Shown one piece after another: positions 53,776 through 62,760 of a stretch of DNA of 64,000 nucleotides. The stretch comes from Streptomyces sp. NBC_00344 (GTDB lineage Bacteria; Actinomycetota; Actinomycetes; Streptomycetales; Streptomycetaceae). A program made the translations under genes and the position numbers. Numbering within the stretch: position 1 is the stretch's first letter; the number at the start of each line of letters is the position of its first letter. Below the pieces are notes generated by a model that had not been told where the DNA came from, made no database searches, and saw only the letters and a program-made list of their open reading frames with translations. The stretch spans positions 3,056,501-3,120,500 of the forward strand of contig NZ_CP107996.1 of the NCBI RefSeq assembly GCF_036088315.1, in the 5' to 3' direction.

Positions 53776-54450
53776 GTGGACGACGTTCTGCGGCGCGCCC
53801 CGCTCTTCGCGGCGCTCGATGACGAGCAGGCCGCTGAGCTGCGCGCCTCGATGAGTGAGGTGACGCTCGCCCGTGGCGACGCCCTCTTCCACGAGGGCGA
53901 CCCCGGCGACCGCCTGTATGTGGTCACCGAGGGCAAGGTAAAGCTGCACCGCACTTCCCCCGACGGCCGCGAGAACATGCTGGCGGTCCTGGGTCCCGGC
54001 GAGCTGATCGGCGAGCTGTCCCTCTTCGACCCGGGCCCGCGCACCGCCACGGCTTCCGCGCTCACCGAGGTCAAGCTCCTCGGCCTGGGCCACGGCGACC
54101 TCCAGCCCTGGCTGAACGTCCGCCCCGAGGTGGCCACGGCGTTGCTGCGTGCGGTGGCACGCCGACTGCGCAAGACCAACGACCAGATGTCCGACCTGGT
54201 CTTCTCGGACGTCCCGGGCCGTGTCGCCCGAGCGCTCCTCGACCTGTCCCGCCGCTTCGGCGTGCAGTCGGAGGAGGGCATTCACGTCGTCCACGACCTC
54301 ACCCAGGAAGAGCTGGCCCAGCTGGTCGGCGCCTCACGGGAGACGGTCAACAAGGCCCTGGCCGACTTCGCCGGCCGCGGCTGGCTGCGGCTGGAGGCCC
54401 GCGCGGTCATCCTGCTGGACGTGGAGCGCCTGGCCAAGCGTTCCCGCTAG
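53776..54450 (+). CDS. crp: Cyclic AMP receptor protein-family regulator Crp
   Basis: A 224-residue regulator. The N-terminal cyclic-nucleotide-binding domain has HEGDPGDRLYVVTEGKVKL and GELIGELSLFDPGPRTATA (the phosphate-binding cassette). The C-terminal winged helix is DLTQEELAQLVGASRETVNKAL (about residues 173-194, recognition helix SRETVNKAL). The length equals S. coelicolor Crp (SCO3571, recalled), which controls germination and antibiotic biosynthesis. AAGGAGAG precedes the GTG; a longer ATG-initiated frame from 53728 is not needed. It is monocistronic and ends at a bidirectional terminator. Confidence 0.96.
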   Translation: MDDVLRRAPLFAALDDEQAAELRASMSEVTLARGDALFHEGDPGDRLYVVTEGKVKLHRTSPDGRENMLAVLGPGELIGELSLFDPGPRTATASALTEVKLLGLGHGDLQPWLNVRPEVATALLRAVARRLRKTNDQMSDLVFSDVPGRVARALLDLSRRFGVQSEEGIHVVHDLTQEELAQLVGASRETVNKALADFAGRGWLRLEARAVILLDVERLAKRSR

Positions 54451-54463
54451 CACCCTGGCTCAC

Positions 54464-54498
54464 GTGAGGGGCGGCCCGCCGAGCGGGCCGCCCCTCAC
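54464..54498. terminator. 16-bp perfect-stem bidirectional terminator
   Basis: GTGAGGGGCGGCCCGC (54464-54479) pairs with 54483-54498 around loop CGA, between the convergent crp and metallo-hydrolase genes. Confidence 0.88.
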
Positions 54499-54516
54499 AC
54501 GTTTCCGCCTCCGGGC

Positions 54517-55347
54517 TCAGATCAGCCCGTGCTCCCGCAGATACTCCAGCTGCGCCCGCACCGAGAGTTCCGCGGCGGGCCAGAGGGAACGGTCGACGTC
54601 CGCATACACCTGCGCCACGATCTCCGGTGCCGAGGTCAGGCCGCCTTCGGCCGCCGTTTCCACCTGGGCGAGGCGATGCGCCCGGTGTGCGAGATAGAAC
54701 TCGACCACTCCCTGGGCGTCCTCGAGAACCGGCCCGTGCCCCGGCAGGACCGTGTGCACACCGTCGTCCACGGTCAGGGACCGCAGCCGCCGCAGCGAGT
54801 CGAGATAGTCGCCGAGCCGCCCTTCGGGGTGCGCCACCACCGTCGTACCGCGCCCGAGGACCGTGTCACCCGTCAGGACCGCCCGGTCGGCGGGGAGATG
54901 GAAGCAGAGGGAATCCTCGGTGTGCCCCGGGGTCGGTACGACGCGCAGTTCCAGACCGCCCGTCGTGATGACGTCGCCCGCCGCGAGCCCTTCGTCGCCG
55001 AGCCGCAGCGCCGGGTCCAGGGCTCTGACCGGGCTCCGCGTCAGCTCGGCGAACCGTGCCGCACCCTCCGCGTGGTCCGGATGGCCATGGGTCAGCAGCG
55101 TCGTGGCGACCCGCTTGCCCGCCCGTTCCGCGGTGGCGATCACGGCCCGGAGGTGTACGTCGTCGAGCGGGCCGGGGTCGATGACGACCGCCAGTTCCGA
55201 GCCTGGCTCGCACACGATCCAGGTATTGGTGCCGTCGAGCGTCATCGCCGACGCGTTGGGCGCGAGTACGTTCACCGCCCGCGGCGATGCAGGCCCCGAG
55301 ACGACACTGCCCCTGGGCTGGCCTGGGAGGGCCGCTGCTTCACTCAT
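54517..55347 (-). CDS. Metallo-beta-lactamase-fold hydrolase (LACTB2-like)
   Basis: A 276-residue MBL-fold protein. TLLTHGHPDHAEG is the HxHxDH zinc motif, PTPGHTEDSL the next histidine, VLTGDTVLG the bridging aspartate and VLPGHGPV the last histidine. The C-terminal helical extension resembles LACTB2/ribonuclease-type relatives. The M. tuberculosis counterpart is Rv3677c, next to crp. The substrate is unknown. The start overlaps the stop of the NUDIX gene by 4 bp. Confidence 0.9.
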   Translation of the reverse strand: MSEAAALPGQPRGSVVSGPASPRAVNVLAPNASAMTLDGTNTWIVCEPGSELAVVIDPGPLDDVHLRAVIATAERAGKRVATTLLTHGHPDHAEGAARFAELTRSPVRALDPALRLGDEGLAAGDVITTGGLELRVVPTPGHTEDSLCFHLPADRAVLTGDTVLGRGTTVVAHPEGRLGDYLDSLRRLRSLTVDDGVHTVLPGHGPVLEDAQGVVEFYLAHRAHRLAQVETAAEGGLTSAPEIVAQVYADVDRSLWPAAELSVRAQLEYLREHGLI

Positions 55348-56222
55348 GCCGGGTCTCCGGCCGTGGGCAGGCGCCGGGTGAACTCGTCGTGCCCCGGCCA
55401 GCTCAGCACCAGCTCACCCGCCTCCAGGCGGGCCCGGGCCAGCACCGGCTCGAGATCCTGGTCGTCCGCACCGGCCAGCGCGTCGGCCACGGTCGCGTAC
55501 GGCTCGAGGGAGCGCAGCGTCGAGATCGTCGGCGGCATCATCAGCAGCTCTCCCCTGTCGTAACCGGCGGCAGCCTCAGCAGGCCGGATCCACACGGTAC
55601 GGTCCGCCTCCGTCGAAGCGTTCCGGGTGCGCTGGCCGCTCGGCAGGGCGGCGGCGAAGAACCACGTGTCGTACCGCTTGGGCTCGAACTCCGGCGTGAT
55701 CCAGCGCGCCCAGGCACCGAGCAGGTCGGAGCGCAGTACCAGGCCGCGGCGCTCCAGGAAGTCGGCGAACGAGAGATCTCGGGCGACCAGCGCAGCCCGG
55801 TCCGCCTCCCAGTCGTCCCCTGAGAGGTCGCTGACCACGCTGCCCGGGGTGGGACCGGCGAGCAGTACCCCGGCCTCCTCATAGGTCTCCCGTACGGCCG
55901 CGCACACGATCGCCTGCGCGGCGGCCGCGTCCACTCCGAGCCGGGTGCCCCAGGCTTCCCTGCTGGGCCCTGCCCAGGCGACCGCCCGGTCGTCGTCACG
56001 CGGGTCCACCCCACCGCCCGGATAGGCGTAGGCGCCCCCGGCGAAGGCCATGGAGGTGCGGCGGCGGAGCATGTGCACGGCGGGACCGGGGACTGCGCCG
56101 GTGTCATCGCGGAGCAGCATGACGGTGGCGGCCCTGCGGGGCTGGACGGGCGTGAGGTCGCCGGCTGCCAGAGCACGGATGCGGCCGGGCCATTCCGGTG
56201 GGTACCACTGACCATTGGACAT
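55344..56222 (-). CDS. NUDIX hydrolase (NUDT19-like)
   Basis: A 292-residue NUDIX protein with a long insertion in the box region. GGAYAYPGGGVDPRDDD is the first part, and after the insertion CAAVRETYEEAGVLL is the catalytic REUxEExGU. This split arrangement is typical of NUDT19/RP2-like enzymes, some of which act on CoA esters. The C-terminal part LMMPPTISTLRSLEPYATV is also family-like. It is the first gene of a two-gene unit with the MBL-fold hydrolase. Confidence 0.85.
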   Translation of the reverse strand: MSNGQWYPPEWPGRIRALAAGDLTPVQPRRAATVMLLRDDTGAVPGPAVHMLRRRTSMAFAGGAYAYPGGGVDPRDDDRAVAWAGPSREAWGTRLGVDAAAAQAIVCAAVRETYEEAGVLLAGPTPGSVVSDLSGDDWEADRAALVARDLSFADFLERRGLVLRSDLLGAWARWITPEFEPKRYDTWFFAAALPSGQRTRNASTEADRTVWIRPAEAAAGYDRGELLMMPPTISTLRSLEPYATVADALAGADDQDLEPVLARARLEAGELVLSWPGHDEFTRRLPTAGDPA

Positions 56223-56272
56223 GCGCGGAGGCTAACCGGTCTCGCGCCGATGTTCGAGGGGTGATCGCTCGG

Positions 56273-56304
56273 GCCACTGCCCGGAGCCTTCCCCGGGCAG
56301 TGGC
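56273..56304 (-). terminator. Terminator of the DUF4177-RidA unit
   Basis: GCCACTGCCCGG (56273-56284) pairs exactly with 56293-56304 around an 8-base loop, 30 bp past the RidA stop. Confidence 0.82.
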
Positions 56305-56333
56305 GCCGGCGTGGACCGGCGGCCCCGGTGCGC

Positions 56334-56804
56334 TCAGCCTGCCCGGAGCTCGATCTGGATCTCCACCTCGACCGGCGCGTCCAGCGGCAGCACCGCCACA
56401 CCCACCGCGCTGCGCGCGTGCACTCCACGCTCTCCCAGCACCTCGCCGAGCAGTTCGCTCGCCCCGTTGACGACGCCCGGCTGTCCGGTGAAGTCCGGAG
56501 CCGACGCCACGAAGCCCACGACCTTCACGACCCGCTCCACCCGGTCCAGGTCGCCGATGACCGACTTCACAGCGGCCAGCGCGTTCAGCGCACAGGTGCG
56601 CGCCAGGTCCTTGGCCTCATCGGCGGTGACCTCCGCGCCGACCTTCCCGACCATCGAAAGCTTGCCGTCCACCATCGGGAGCTGGCCCGATGTGTAGACG
56701 TACACGCCCGACCGCACGGCCGGCTGATACGAGGCCAGCGGCGGCACGACCGCCGGCAGGGTCAGTCCCAGTTCGGCGAGGCGTGCGTCGACGGCCCCGC
56801 TCAC
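56334..56804 (-). CDS. RidA-family (YjgF/YER057c) protein
   Basis: A 156-residue protein. VYTSGQLPMVDGKL, DEAKDLARTCALNALAAV and VVKVVGFVASAPDF are the typical RidA segments, and GERGVHARSAVGVAVLPLDA ends with the conserved arginine region. RidA proteins deaminate reactive enamine/imine intermediates produced by PLP enzymes. The motif GERG-x-HARSA-V matches the subgroup with the catalytic Arg. The GTG start overlaps the DUF4177 stop (GTGA). Confidence 0.9.
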   Translation of the reverse strand: MSGAVDARLAELGLTLPAVVPPLASYQPAVRSGVYVYTSGQLPMVDGKLSMVGKVGAEVTADEAKDLARTCALNALAAVKSVIGDLDRVERVVKVVGFVASAPDFTGQPGVVNGASELLGEVLGERGVHARSAVGVAVLPLDAPVEVEIQIELRAG

Positions 56805-56962
56805 GCGCCCTTCTCCCGCTTGAGGTACGCCACCAGCTGCTCGGGGTTGTTCGGTCCCGGCACCACCTGGACGAGCTCCCAGCCGTCTTCGCCCCAGGTG
56901 TCCAGAATCTGCTTTGTCGCGTGCACCAGAAGCGGCACAGTCGCGTATTCCCATTTGGCCAT
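56801..56962 (-). CDS. DUF4177 domain small protein
   Basis: A 53-residue protein, KWEYATVPLLVHATKQILDTWGEDGWELVQV and then the usual GPNNPEQLVAYLKRE end (only the first and last segments are diagnostic). The function is unknown. It has no good ribosome site, so it may be leaderless or nearly so. It is coupled to the RidA gene downstream. The same pair occurs in other actinobacteria. Confidence 0.82.
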   Translation of the reverse strand: MAKWEYATVPLLVHATKQILDTWGEDGWELVQVVPGPNNPEQLVAYLKREKGA

Positions 56963-57033
56963 ACGGCGACTGTAGCCGCTGTCACCCACGGCCTCCGGAG
57001 TAGTACCGCGCCTGACTGGTTAGGCTCGAATAC

Positions 57034-57993
57034 GTGAGCAGGCTTCAGGTCGTGAGCGGCAAGGGCGGGACCGGAAAGACCACGGTCGCCGCCGCACTCG
57101 CGCTCGCCCTAGCGACGGAGGGCAAACGCACGCTCCTCGTCGAGGTCGAGGGCAGACAGGGCATCGCCCAGCTCTTCGAGACGGAAGCGTTTCCGTACGA
57201 GGAGCGGAAGATCGCCGTGGCGCCGGGCGGCGGGGAGGTGTACGCCCTGGCGATCGACGCGGAACGCGCGCTGCTCGACTACCTCCAGATGTTCTACAAG
57301 CTGGGCAGCGCGGGCCGGGCCCTGAAGAAGCTCGGCGCGATCGACTTCGCCACCACCATCGCACCCGGAGTGCGGGACGTACTGCTGACGGGCAAGGCCT
57401 GCGAAGCCGTACGACGCAAGGACAAGAGCGGGCGGTACGCCTACGACCACGTGGTGATGGACGCTCCGCCCACCGGCCGCATCACCCGCTTCCTCAACGT
57501 CAACGACGAGGTGGCGGGGCTGGCCAGGATCGGCCCGATACACAATCAGGCGCAGGCCGTGATGCGGGTGCTCAAGTCCCCCGAGACAGCGGTCCACCTG
57601 GTGACCCTGCTCGAGGAGATGCCGGTGCAGGAGACCGCCGACGGCATCGCCGAACTGCGCTCCGCCGGCCTTCCGGTGGGCCAGGTCATCGTGAACATGG
57701 TCCGCCCCGCGCTGCTGGACGGAAAGGACGTGCGCACGGTGTCGGGCGACCGCCGCAGGGAGGTCGCCAAGGCGCTCACCCGGGCCGGCGTGAGCGGATC
57801 GGCGAAGCTTGTCACGCCGCTGCTCGCCGAGGCCGCGGACCACGCGGAGCGGGTGGAGCTCGAGCGCGAACAGCGTTCCCTGCTAGCTGAGTTGGAGCTC
57901 CCCACCTACGAACTCCCGCTATTGGGTGAGGGAATGGACCTGGCCGGCCTGTACCGGCTCGCGACGGAACTGCGGAGGCATACGACCACATGA
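57034..57993 (+). CDS. ArsA/GET3-like ATPase, first of a pair
   Basis: A 319-residue SIMIBI ATPase. LQVVSGKGGTGKTTVAAALA is the deviant Walker A, VVMDAPPTGRITRFL the switch II region, and VEVEGRQG the switch I region. Unlike arsenite-pump ATPases there is no arsenic operon nearby. Homologous pairs (Rv3679-Rv3680 in M. tuberculosis, SCO3577-SCO3578 in S. coelicolor, recalled) form a heteromeric anion-transporting-type ATPase whose role includes membrane-protein or redox-related export. GTG start. The stop overlaps the second gene (ATGA), supporting a complex. Confidence 0.88.
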   Translation: MSRLQVVSGKGGTGKTTVAAALALALATEGKRTLLVEVEGRQGIAQLFETEAFPYEERKIAVAPGGGEVYALAIDAERALLDYLQMFYKLGSAGRALKKLGAIDFATTIAPGVRDVLLTGKACEAVRRKDKSGRYAYDHVVMDAPPTGRITRFLNVNDEVAGLARIGPIHNQAQAVMRVLKSPETAVHLVTLLEEMPVQETADGIAELRSAGLPVGQVIVNMVRPALLDGKDVRTVSGDRRREVAKALTRAGVSGSAKLVTPLLAEAADHAERVELEREQRSLLAELELPTYELPLLGEGMDLAGLYRLATELRRHTTT

Positions 57994-59231
57994 CCCTGGA
58001 CCAGGTGCCGTCGCTCGACATCGACCCGCTGCTCGACGACCCGGCGACCCGCATCATCGTGTGCTGCGGCTCCGGCGGCGTGGGCAAGACCACGACCGCC
58101 GCCGCGCTGGGTGTGCGGGCGGCCGAGCGCGGTCGCCGGGCGGTCGTCCTCACCATCGACCCGGCCCGCAGGCTGGCCCAGTCGATGGGCATCGACTCGC
58201 TGGACAACATCCCGCGGCGGGTGGAGGGCATCAAGGCCACCGGCGACGGCGAACTGCACGCCATGATGCTGGACATGAAGCGCACCTTCGACGAGATCGT
58301 CGAGGCGCATGCGGACGGTGAGCGGGCCCGAGCAATCCTGGACAACCCCTTCTACCAGTCGCTGTCCGCCGGGTTCGCCGGTACCCAGGAGTACATGGCG
58401 ATGGAGAAGCTCGGTCAGCTCCGCTCGCGGGACGAGTGGGACCTGATCATCGTGGACACCCCACCTTCGCGCTCCGCGCTGGACTTCCTGGACGCGCCGA
58501 AGCGGCTGGGGTCGTTCCTCGACGGGAAATTCATCCGGCTGCTGATGGCCCCTGCGAAGGCCGGGGGCCGGGCCGGCATGAAGTTCCTCAACGTCGGCAT
58601 GTCGATGATGACCGGCACCCTCGGAAAGCTGCTGGGGGGCCAGTTCCTGCGCGATGTGCAGACGTTCGTGGCCGCGATGGACACCATGTTCGGCGGATTC
58701 CGCACGCGTGCGGACGCGACGTACCGGCTGTTGCAGGCGCCCGGTACGGCCTTTCTGGTGGTCGCGGCGCCGGAGCGGGACGCGTTGCGCGAGGCCGCGT
58801 ACTTCGTGGAGCGGCTGGCCGCCGAGGAGATGCCGCTGGCCGGTCTGGTGCTCAACCGGGTGCACGGCAGCGGCGCCGCCCGGCTCTCGGCCGAGCGGGC
58901 ACTGGCCGCCGCAGAAAATCTTGAAGACGGTCGCATTGTGGATCAGGAGGCCGGGAAGAAAGGAGATCGTGACGACACGGTCACCCCTCCCGAACCCACC
59001 GGATCCAGCACCGCAGAACCCACTGTCGACACCCTCACCGCCGATCTCCTGCGCCTGCACGCCGAACGCATGCAGGTGCTCGCACGCGAACAGCGCACCC
59101 GCGACCGATTCACCGCGCTCCACCCCGAAGTCCCGGTGGCGGAAGTGGCCGCCCTACCCGGCGATGTGCACGATCTCGCCGGGCTCCGGACCATCGGCGA
59201 TCGCCTCGCGACCGGTGGTCCTTCGGCCTGA
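57990..59231 (+). CDS. ArsA/GET3-like ATPase, second of a pair
   Basis: A 413-residue paralogue of the preceding protein. IVCCGSGGVGKTTTAAALG is its deviant Walker A, TIDPARRLAQSMG the switch I, and IIVDTPPSRSALDFLD the switch II. The C-terminal 90 residues are more polar and less conserved. ATGA overlap with the first gene. In S. coelicolor an ATPase next to wblA has been linked to developmental and antibiotic effects; here its stop is only 23 bp from the convergent wblA stop, with no hairpin between them. Confidence 0.88.
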   Translation: MTLDQVPSLDIDPLLDDPATRIIVCCGSGGVGKTTTAAALGVRAAERGRRAVVLTIDPARRLAQSMGIDSLDNIPRRVEGIKATGDGELHAMMLDMKRTFDEIVEAHADGERARAILDNPFYQSLSAGFAGTQEYMAMEKLGQLRSRDEWDLIIVDTPPSRSALDFLDAPKRLGSFLDGKFIRLLMAPAKAGGRAGMKFLNVGMSMMTGTLGKLLGGQFLRDVQTFVAAMDTMFGGFRTRADATYRLLQAPGTAFLVVAAPERDALREAAYFVERLAAEEMPLAGLVLNRVHGSGAARLSAERALAAAENLEDGRIVDQEAGKKGDRDDTVTPPEPTGSSTAEPTVDTLTADLLRLHAERMQVLAREQRTRDRFTALHPEVPVAEVAALPGDVHDLAGLRTIGDRLATGGPSA

Positions 59232-59254
59232 GTTCGTCGGGTTCTGCACGCGGT

Positions 59255-59602
59255 CTACCCCACCGCGGCGTACGTCTCCTCGAATGCTTCGTCGTCCGAG
59301 ACGATCGCGGGCAGAATGCCCGTGCTCCGCTCGTACTCGGTCCGCGCTGTCTCGAGCAGCCGGCGCCATGAGGTGACAGTGGGACGTCTGCGCAGCAATG
59401 CGCGCCGCTCCCGCTCGGTCATACCACCCCACACGCCGAACTCGACGCGGTTGTCCAGCGCATCCGCCAGGCACTCCGTACGCACCGGACATCCGGTGCA
59501 CACCGCCTTGGCCCTGTTCTGCGCCGCCCCTTGTACAAACAGTTCGTCCGGATCGGTAGTGCGGCAGGCCGCCTGCGCACTCCAGTCAGTTACCCAGCCC
59601 AT
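59255..59602 (-). CDS. wblA: WhiB-like transcription factor WblA
   Basis: A 115-residue Wbl protein. Four cysteines (Cys13, Cys35, Cys38, Cys44) in AACRTTDP and VCTGCPVRTEC coordinate a 4Fe-4S cluster, followed by the GVWGG turn and the basic segment RERRALLRRRP. The sequence is almost identical, as recalled, to S. coelicolor WblA (SCO3579), a pleiotropic repressor of antibiotic production needed for sporulation and the orthologue of WhiB4. I used the ATG that gives the 110-115-residue size; frames starting at 59659 or 59653 would add 17-19 residues. The C-terminal 15 residues (PAIVSDDEAFEETYAAVG) are the variable part. Its transcript should have a long 5' leader. Confidence 0.97.
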   Translation of the reverse strand: MGWVTDWSAQAACRTTDPDELFVQGAAQNRAKAVCTGCPVRTECLADALDNRVEFGVWGGMTERERRALLRRRPTVTSWRRLLETARTEYERSTGILPAIVSDDEAFEETYAAVG

Positions 59603-60405
59603 GCCGGCGCCGTCCTCTCCCGAATCGAGGCTCCCCCACGGCGGCAGCGGCATATTCACCGCTGCCAGTTGAGGACGTTACGGAAGGTGGGCACAGCGCA
59701 ACACCCCCGGTGGGCCCAATCTTGAATGGCCCGAACGGACTATGCGTACGCGGCAGATCACCCAACGGAGTGAGCCAAGGACATACGTGACAAGCCTGGC
59801 AAACCTGGGCAGATCTATTGCGCCACAAGGGGCGCGAGATGACACAACGGGGCATTTACCGGCAGGAGTTCGCCCTATTCGGGAGGGGTGAAGTGGTGCC
59901 GGGGGCTTGATCAGGAGCTGTACTGCTGTGACAGTTGAGTGCAGCTTAGGCCAAGGCATATACGCCTGTCCGGCGAATGGGGCTGCTCGTGGGGGCTTCG
60001 GCCACGCCGCCGAACGACCACGCCGCCGGACGGTTGGCGAGGCTCACCGGCCCCGCCGACGCGCCGGTCATGCCGCTCCCCCGGCAGTGACGCTGATCGG
60101 AAACGACCATCGGCATCGACCATCGCATCGACGCCCGCGGGCAGTGACGTGGACAGCCTCACGGCGCCGGTTCGTCACGTCGGCTCCGTCGAACAGCCGG
60201 CCAACCCACCGTCCCGCCATCCCGCCACCCGTGCGGCCCGGAGGGCGACACGCCAGGTCAGACCACCGAAGCGCCCGCAGGGACGGCCCGGAGCGCGCCG
60301 ATGGCTCGTCGAACGCTTCGTGCGATGTCACGGCTTGGTACTCGAACATCCCGAGAGGCCCCCGCTCCGTCGGAATGCCACAGCCAACGGATTAGGCTGC
60401 CTCTC
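59603..60405. promoter_or_regulatory. 803-bp divergent region between wblA and the penicillin-binding protein
   Basis: The wblA side (59660-59960) is A+T-richer than average and probably includes the promoter and a long leader. At 60104-60125 CGACCATCG is repeated with a 13-bp period. Long frames on both strands here are arginine/proline-rich and unconvincing. No ncRNA can be defined by eye. Confidence 0.55.
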
Positions 60406-62664
60406 ATGCCAAAGAAGCGCTCCGGCGGGGGTCTCACCACGACCCAGCAGGCCGCCAAATTCCTCGGTGTCGCCGCGCTCTCCGGAGCTGTGCTGGCAGG
60501 CATCGCGCTGCCGGCAGCCGGAGTGTTCGGCCTGGCGGCCAAGGGCACGGTGCAGGGGTTCGACGACATCCCGGCCAGCCTCAGGACTCCGCCGCTGAGC
60601 CAGCGCACCTCGATCCTCGACTCCAAGGGCGGCCAGATCGCCACGGTCTATGAGCGCGACCGCACGGTCGTGAAGCTCAGGGACATCTCGCCGTACATGC
60701 AGAAGGCGATCGTCGACATCGAGGACGCACGCTTCTACGAGCACGGGGCCATCGACCTCAAGGGTGTGCTGCGCGCGCTGAACCGCAACGCGCAGGAGGG
60801 CGGCGCGGCCCAGGGTGCGTCGACCCTCACCCAGCAGTACGTGAAGAACGTCTTCGTCGAGGAGGCGGGCGACGACCCGACCAAGGTCGCCGAAGCGCAG
60901 CAGAAGAGCCTCGGCCGCAAGGTCCGTGAGCTCAAGTACGCGATCCAGGTCGAGGAGACACTCGGCAAGAAGAAGATCCTCGAGAACTATCTCAACATCA
61001 CCTTCTTCGGCGAGCAGGCGTACGGCATCGAGGCCGCCGCCCACCGCTACTTCTCCAAGTCCGCGAAGGACCTCACCCTCAGCGAGTCCGCCCTGCTCGG
61101 CGGCATGGTCCAGTCACCGACCCGCTACGACCCGGTGAACGACATGGAGGAGGCCACCAAGCGCCGCGACACGGTGCTGCAGCGGATGGCCGACCTCCAC
61201 GACATCTCGCAGGCCGAGGCCGACAAGGCCAAGGCCACACCGATCAAGCTGAAGGTCACCAAGCCCAGGAGCGGCTGCATCACCGCCGTCGCAGGGTCGG
61301 GTTTCTTCTGTGACTACGTGCGGAAGGTGTTCCTCTCCGACCCGGCCTTCGGCAAGACCGAGGCGGAGCGGAAGAAGCTCTGGGCGGTTGGCGGCCTCAC
61401 CATAAGGACCACGCTCGACCCCAAGTCGCAGACGGCCTCCAACCAGGCCGCCACGTCCAAGGTCAACAAGGACGACAAGATCGCGGACGCGGTGGTGCAG
61501 GTCCAGCCGGGCACCGGCAAGATCCTGGCGATGGCGCAGTCCCGCCCGTACGGCCTGGACCTCAGCAAGCACCAGACCGTGCTCAACCTCTCCGTCGACA
61601 ACAGGATGGGCGGCACCTACGCCGGCTTCCAGGTGGGGTCGACGTTCAAGCCCATCACCGCGTCGGCCGCGCTGGAGAAGGGCATCAGCCCGGCCCAGTC
61701 CTTCACCACGGGCTCGCAGATCTCACTGCCGGGCGACAGTTTCCGCAGCTGCAGCAACCGGCCCGCGGACGACAAGCCCTGGTCCGTGGAGAACGAGCTC
61801 CCCACGGAGAAGGGCACCTTCGACATGTCCAGTGCGCTGGGCAAGTCGATCAACACCTACTTCGCGAAGCTGGAGCAGAAGACCGGCCTCTGCGAGACCC
61901 TGACCATGGCGAAGAAGGTCGGCTACACCCGCGGCGACGACAAGCCGCTGCAGAACGTCGCCGCCACCACGCTCGGCGGTCAGGAGTCCACCCCGCTGTC
62001 CATGGCCTCGGTCTACGCGACCTTCGCCAACCGCGGGACCTACTGCTCCCCGGTCGCCATCGAGTCGGTCACGGCGCCCGGCGGCAAGACGCTGAACGTA
62101 CCGAAGACGACCTGCAACAAGGCGATGAGCGAGCACACCGCGGACACCGTCAACCAGATGCTCAAGGGTGTCGTCGAGGACGGCACCGGCAAGGCGGCCG
62201 GGCTCAGCGACCGTGACAACGCGGGGAAGACCGGTACCACCGACGAGCGCAAGAACGCCTGGTTCGTCGGTTACACCCCCAACCTGTCGACCGCGGTCTG
62301 GGTCGGCAGCGACGGCTCGAGGCAGATCCCGATGTCCAACATCCGCATCGGAGGGCAGTACTACGACAAGGTCTGCGGTGGCTGCCTCCCCGGCCCCATC
62401 TGGCGGACCGCGATGACCGGCGCGCTGGGATCCGACGCACCGTCCTTCAACGCCGTCGACGTCCCGCGCGGCAACACCGGTTCCGGCAAGCACAAGCGCC
62501 ACGGCGGCGGCAACAACGGGACCGGCGGAAACGACAACGGCGGCAACGGCAACGGCGGCAATGGGGGCGGCGACAACCCGGGCGGTGACAACAACGGCGA
62601 CACCGGCGGCATCTACTTCCCGCCCGGCTTCATCGGCGGCAACAACGGCACTCCGAGGAGATAA
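60406..62664 (+). CDS. Bifunctional class A penicillin-binding protein (PonA2-like)
   Basis: A 752-residue protein. One N-terminal membrane helix (FLGVAALSGAVLAGIALPAAG) is followed by a GT51 glycosyltransferase with EDARFYEHGAID and QGASTLTQQYVKN. The transpeptidase domain has GSTFKPITA (SxxK serine, about residue 412), GKSINTYF (SxN) and GKTGTTDE (KTG, about residue 607). The last 80 residues are a Gly/Asn-rich low-complexity tail. It polymerises and cross-links peptidoglycan. Position after wblA (whiB4) matches M. tuberculosis ponA2 (Rv3682). The ATG used has no strong ribosome site. Confidence 0.95.
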   Translation: MPKKRSGGGLTTTQQAAKFLGVAALSGAVLAGIALPAAGVFGLAAKGTVQGFDDIPASLRTPPLSQRTSILDSKGGQIATVYERDRTVVKLRDISPYMQKAIVDIEDARFYEHGAIDLKGVLRALNRNAQEGGAAQGASTLTQQYVKNVFVEEAGDDPTKVAEAQQKSLGRKVRELKYAIQVEETLGKKKILENYLNITFFGEQAYGIEAAAHRYFSKSAKDLTLSESALLGGMVQSPTRYDPVNDMEEATKRRDTVLQRMADLHDISQAEADKAKATPIKLKVTKPRSGCITAVAGSGFFCDYVRKVFLSDPAFGKTEAERKKLWAVGGLTIRTTLDPKSQTASNQAATSKVNKDDKIADAVVQVQPGTGKILAMAQSRPYGLDLSKHQTVLNLSVDNRMGGTYAGFQVGSTFKPITASAALEKGISPAQSFTTGSQISLPGDSFRSCSNRPADDKPWSVENELPTEKGTFDMSSALGKSINTYFAKLEQKTGLCETLTMAKKVGYTRGDDKPLQNVAATTLGGQESTPLSMASVYATFANRGTYCSPVAIESVTAPGGKTLNVPKTTCNKAMSEHTADTVNQMLKGVVEDGTGKAAGLSDRDNAGKTGTTDERKNAWFVGYTPNLSTAVWVGSDGSRQIPMSNIRIGGQYYDKVCGGCLPGPIWRTAMTGALGSDAPSFNAVDVPRGNTGSGKHKRHGGGNNGTGGNDNGGNGNGGNGGGDNPGGDNNGDTGGIYFPPGFIGGNNGTPRR

Positions 62665-62703
62665 CCGGGCCGGCCGCGGCTGAGCGGCGTGGCGGTACGC
62701 GGA

Positions 62704-62732
62704 GGGGCGCCCCGGTCGAACCGGGGCGCCCC
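62704..62732. terminator. 13-bp perfect-stem bidirectional terminator
   Basis: GGGGCGCCCCGGT (62704-62716) pairs with 62720-62732 around CGA, between the convergent penicillin-binding protein and GatB/YqeY genes. Confidence 0.88.
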
Positions 62733-62760
62733 TTCCGTGTCGGCTCAGCCGGCCAGGGCC

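Noticed and set aside
57034..59231. Arsenic-resistance operon
   Set aside because: Two ArsA-like ATPases are present, but there is no ArsB, ArsC, ArsD or ArsR. Context matches the conserved wblA-linked pair.
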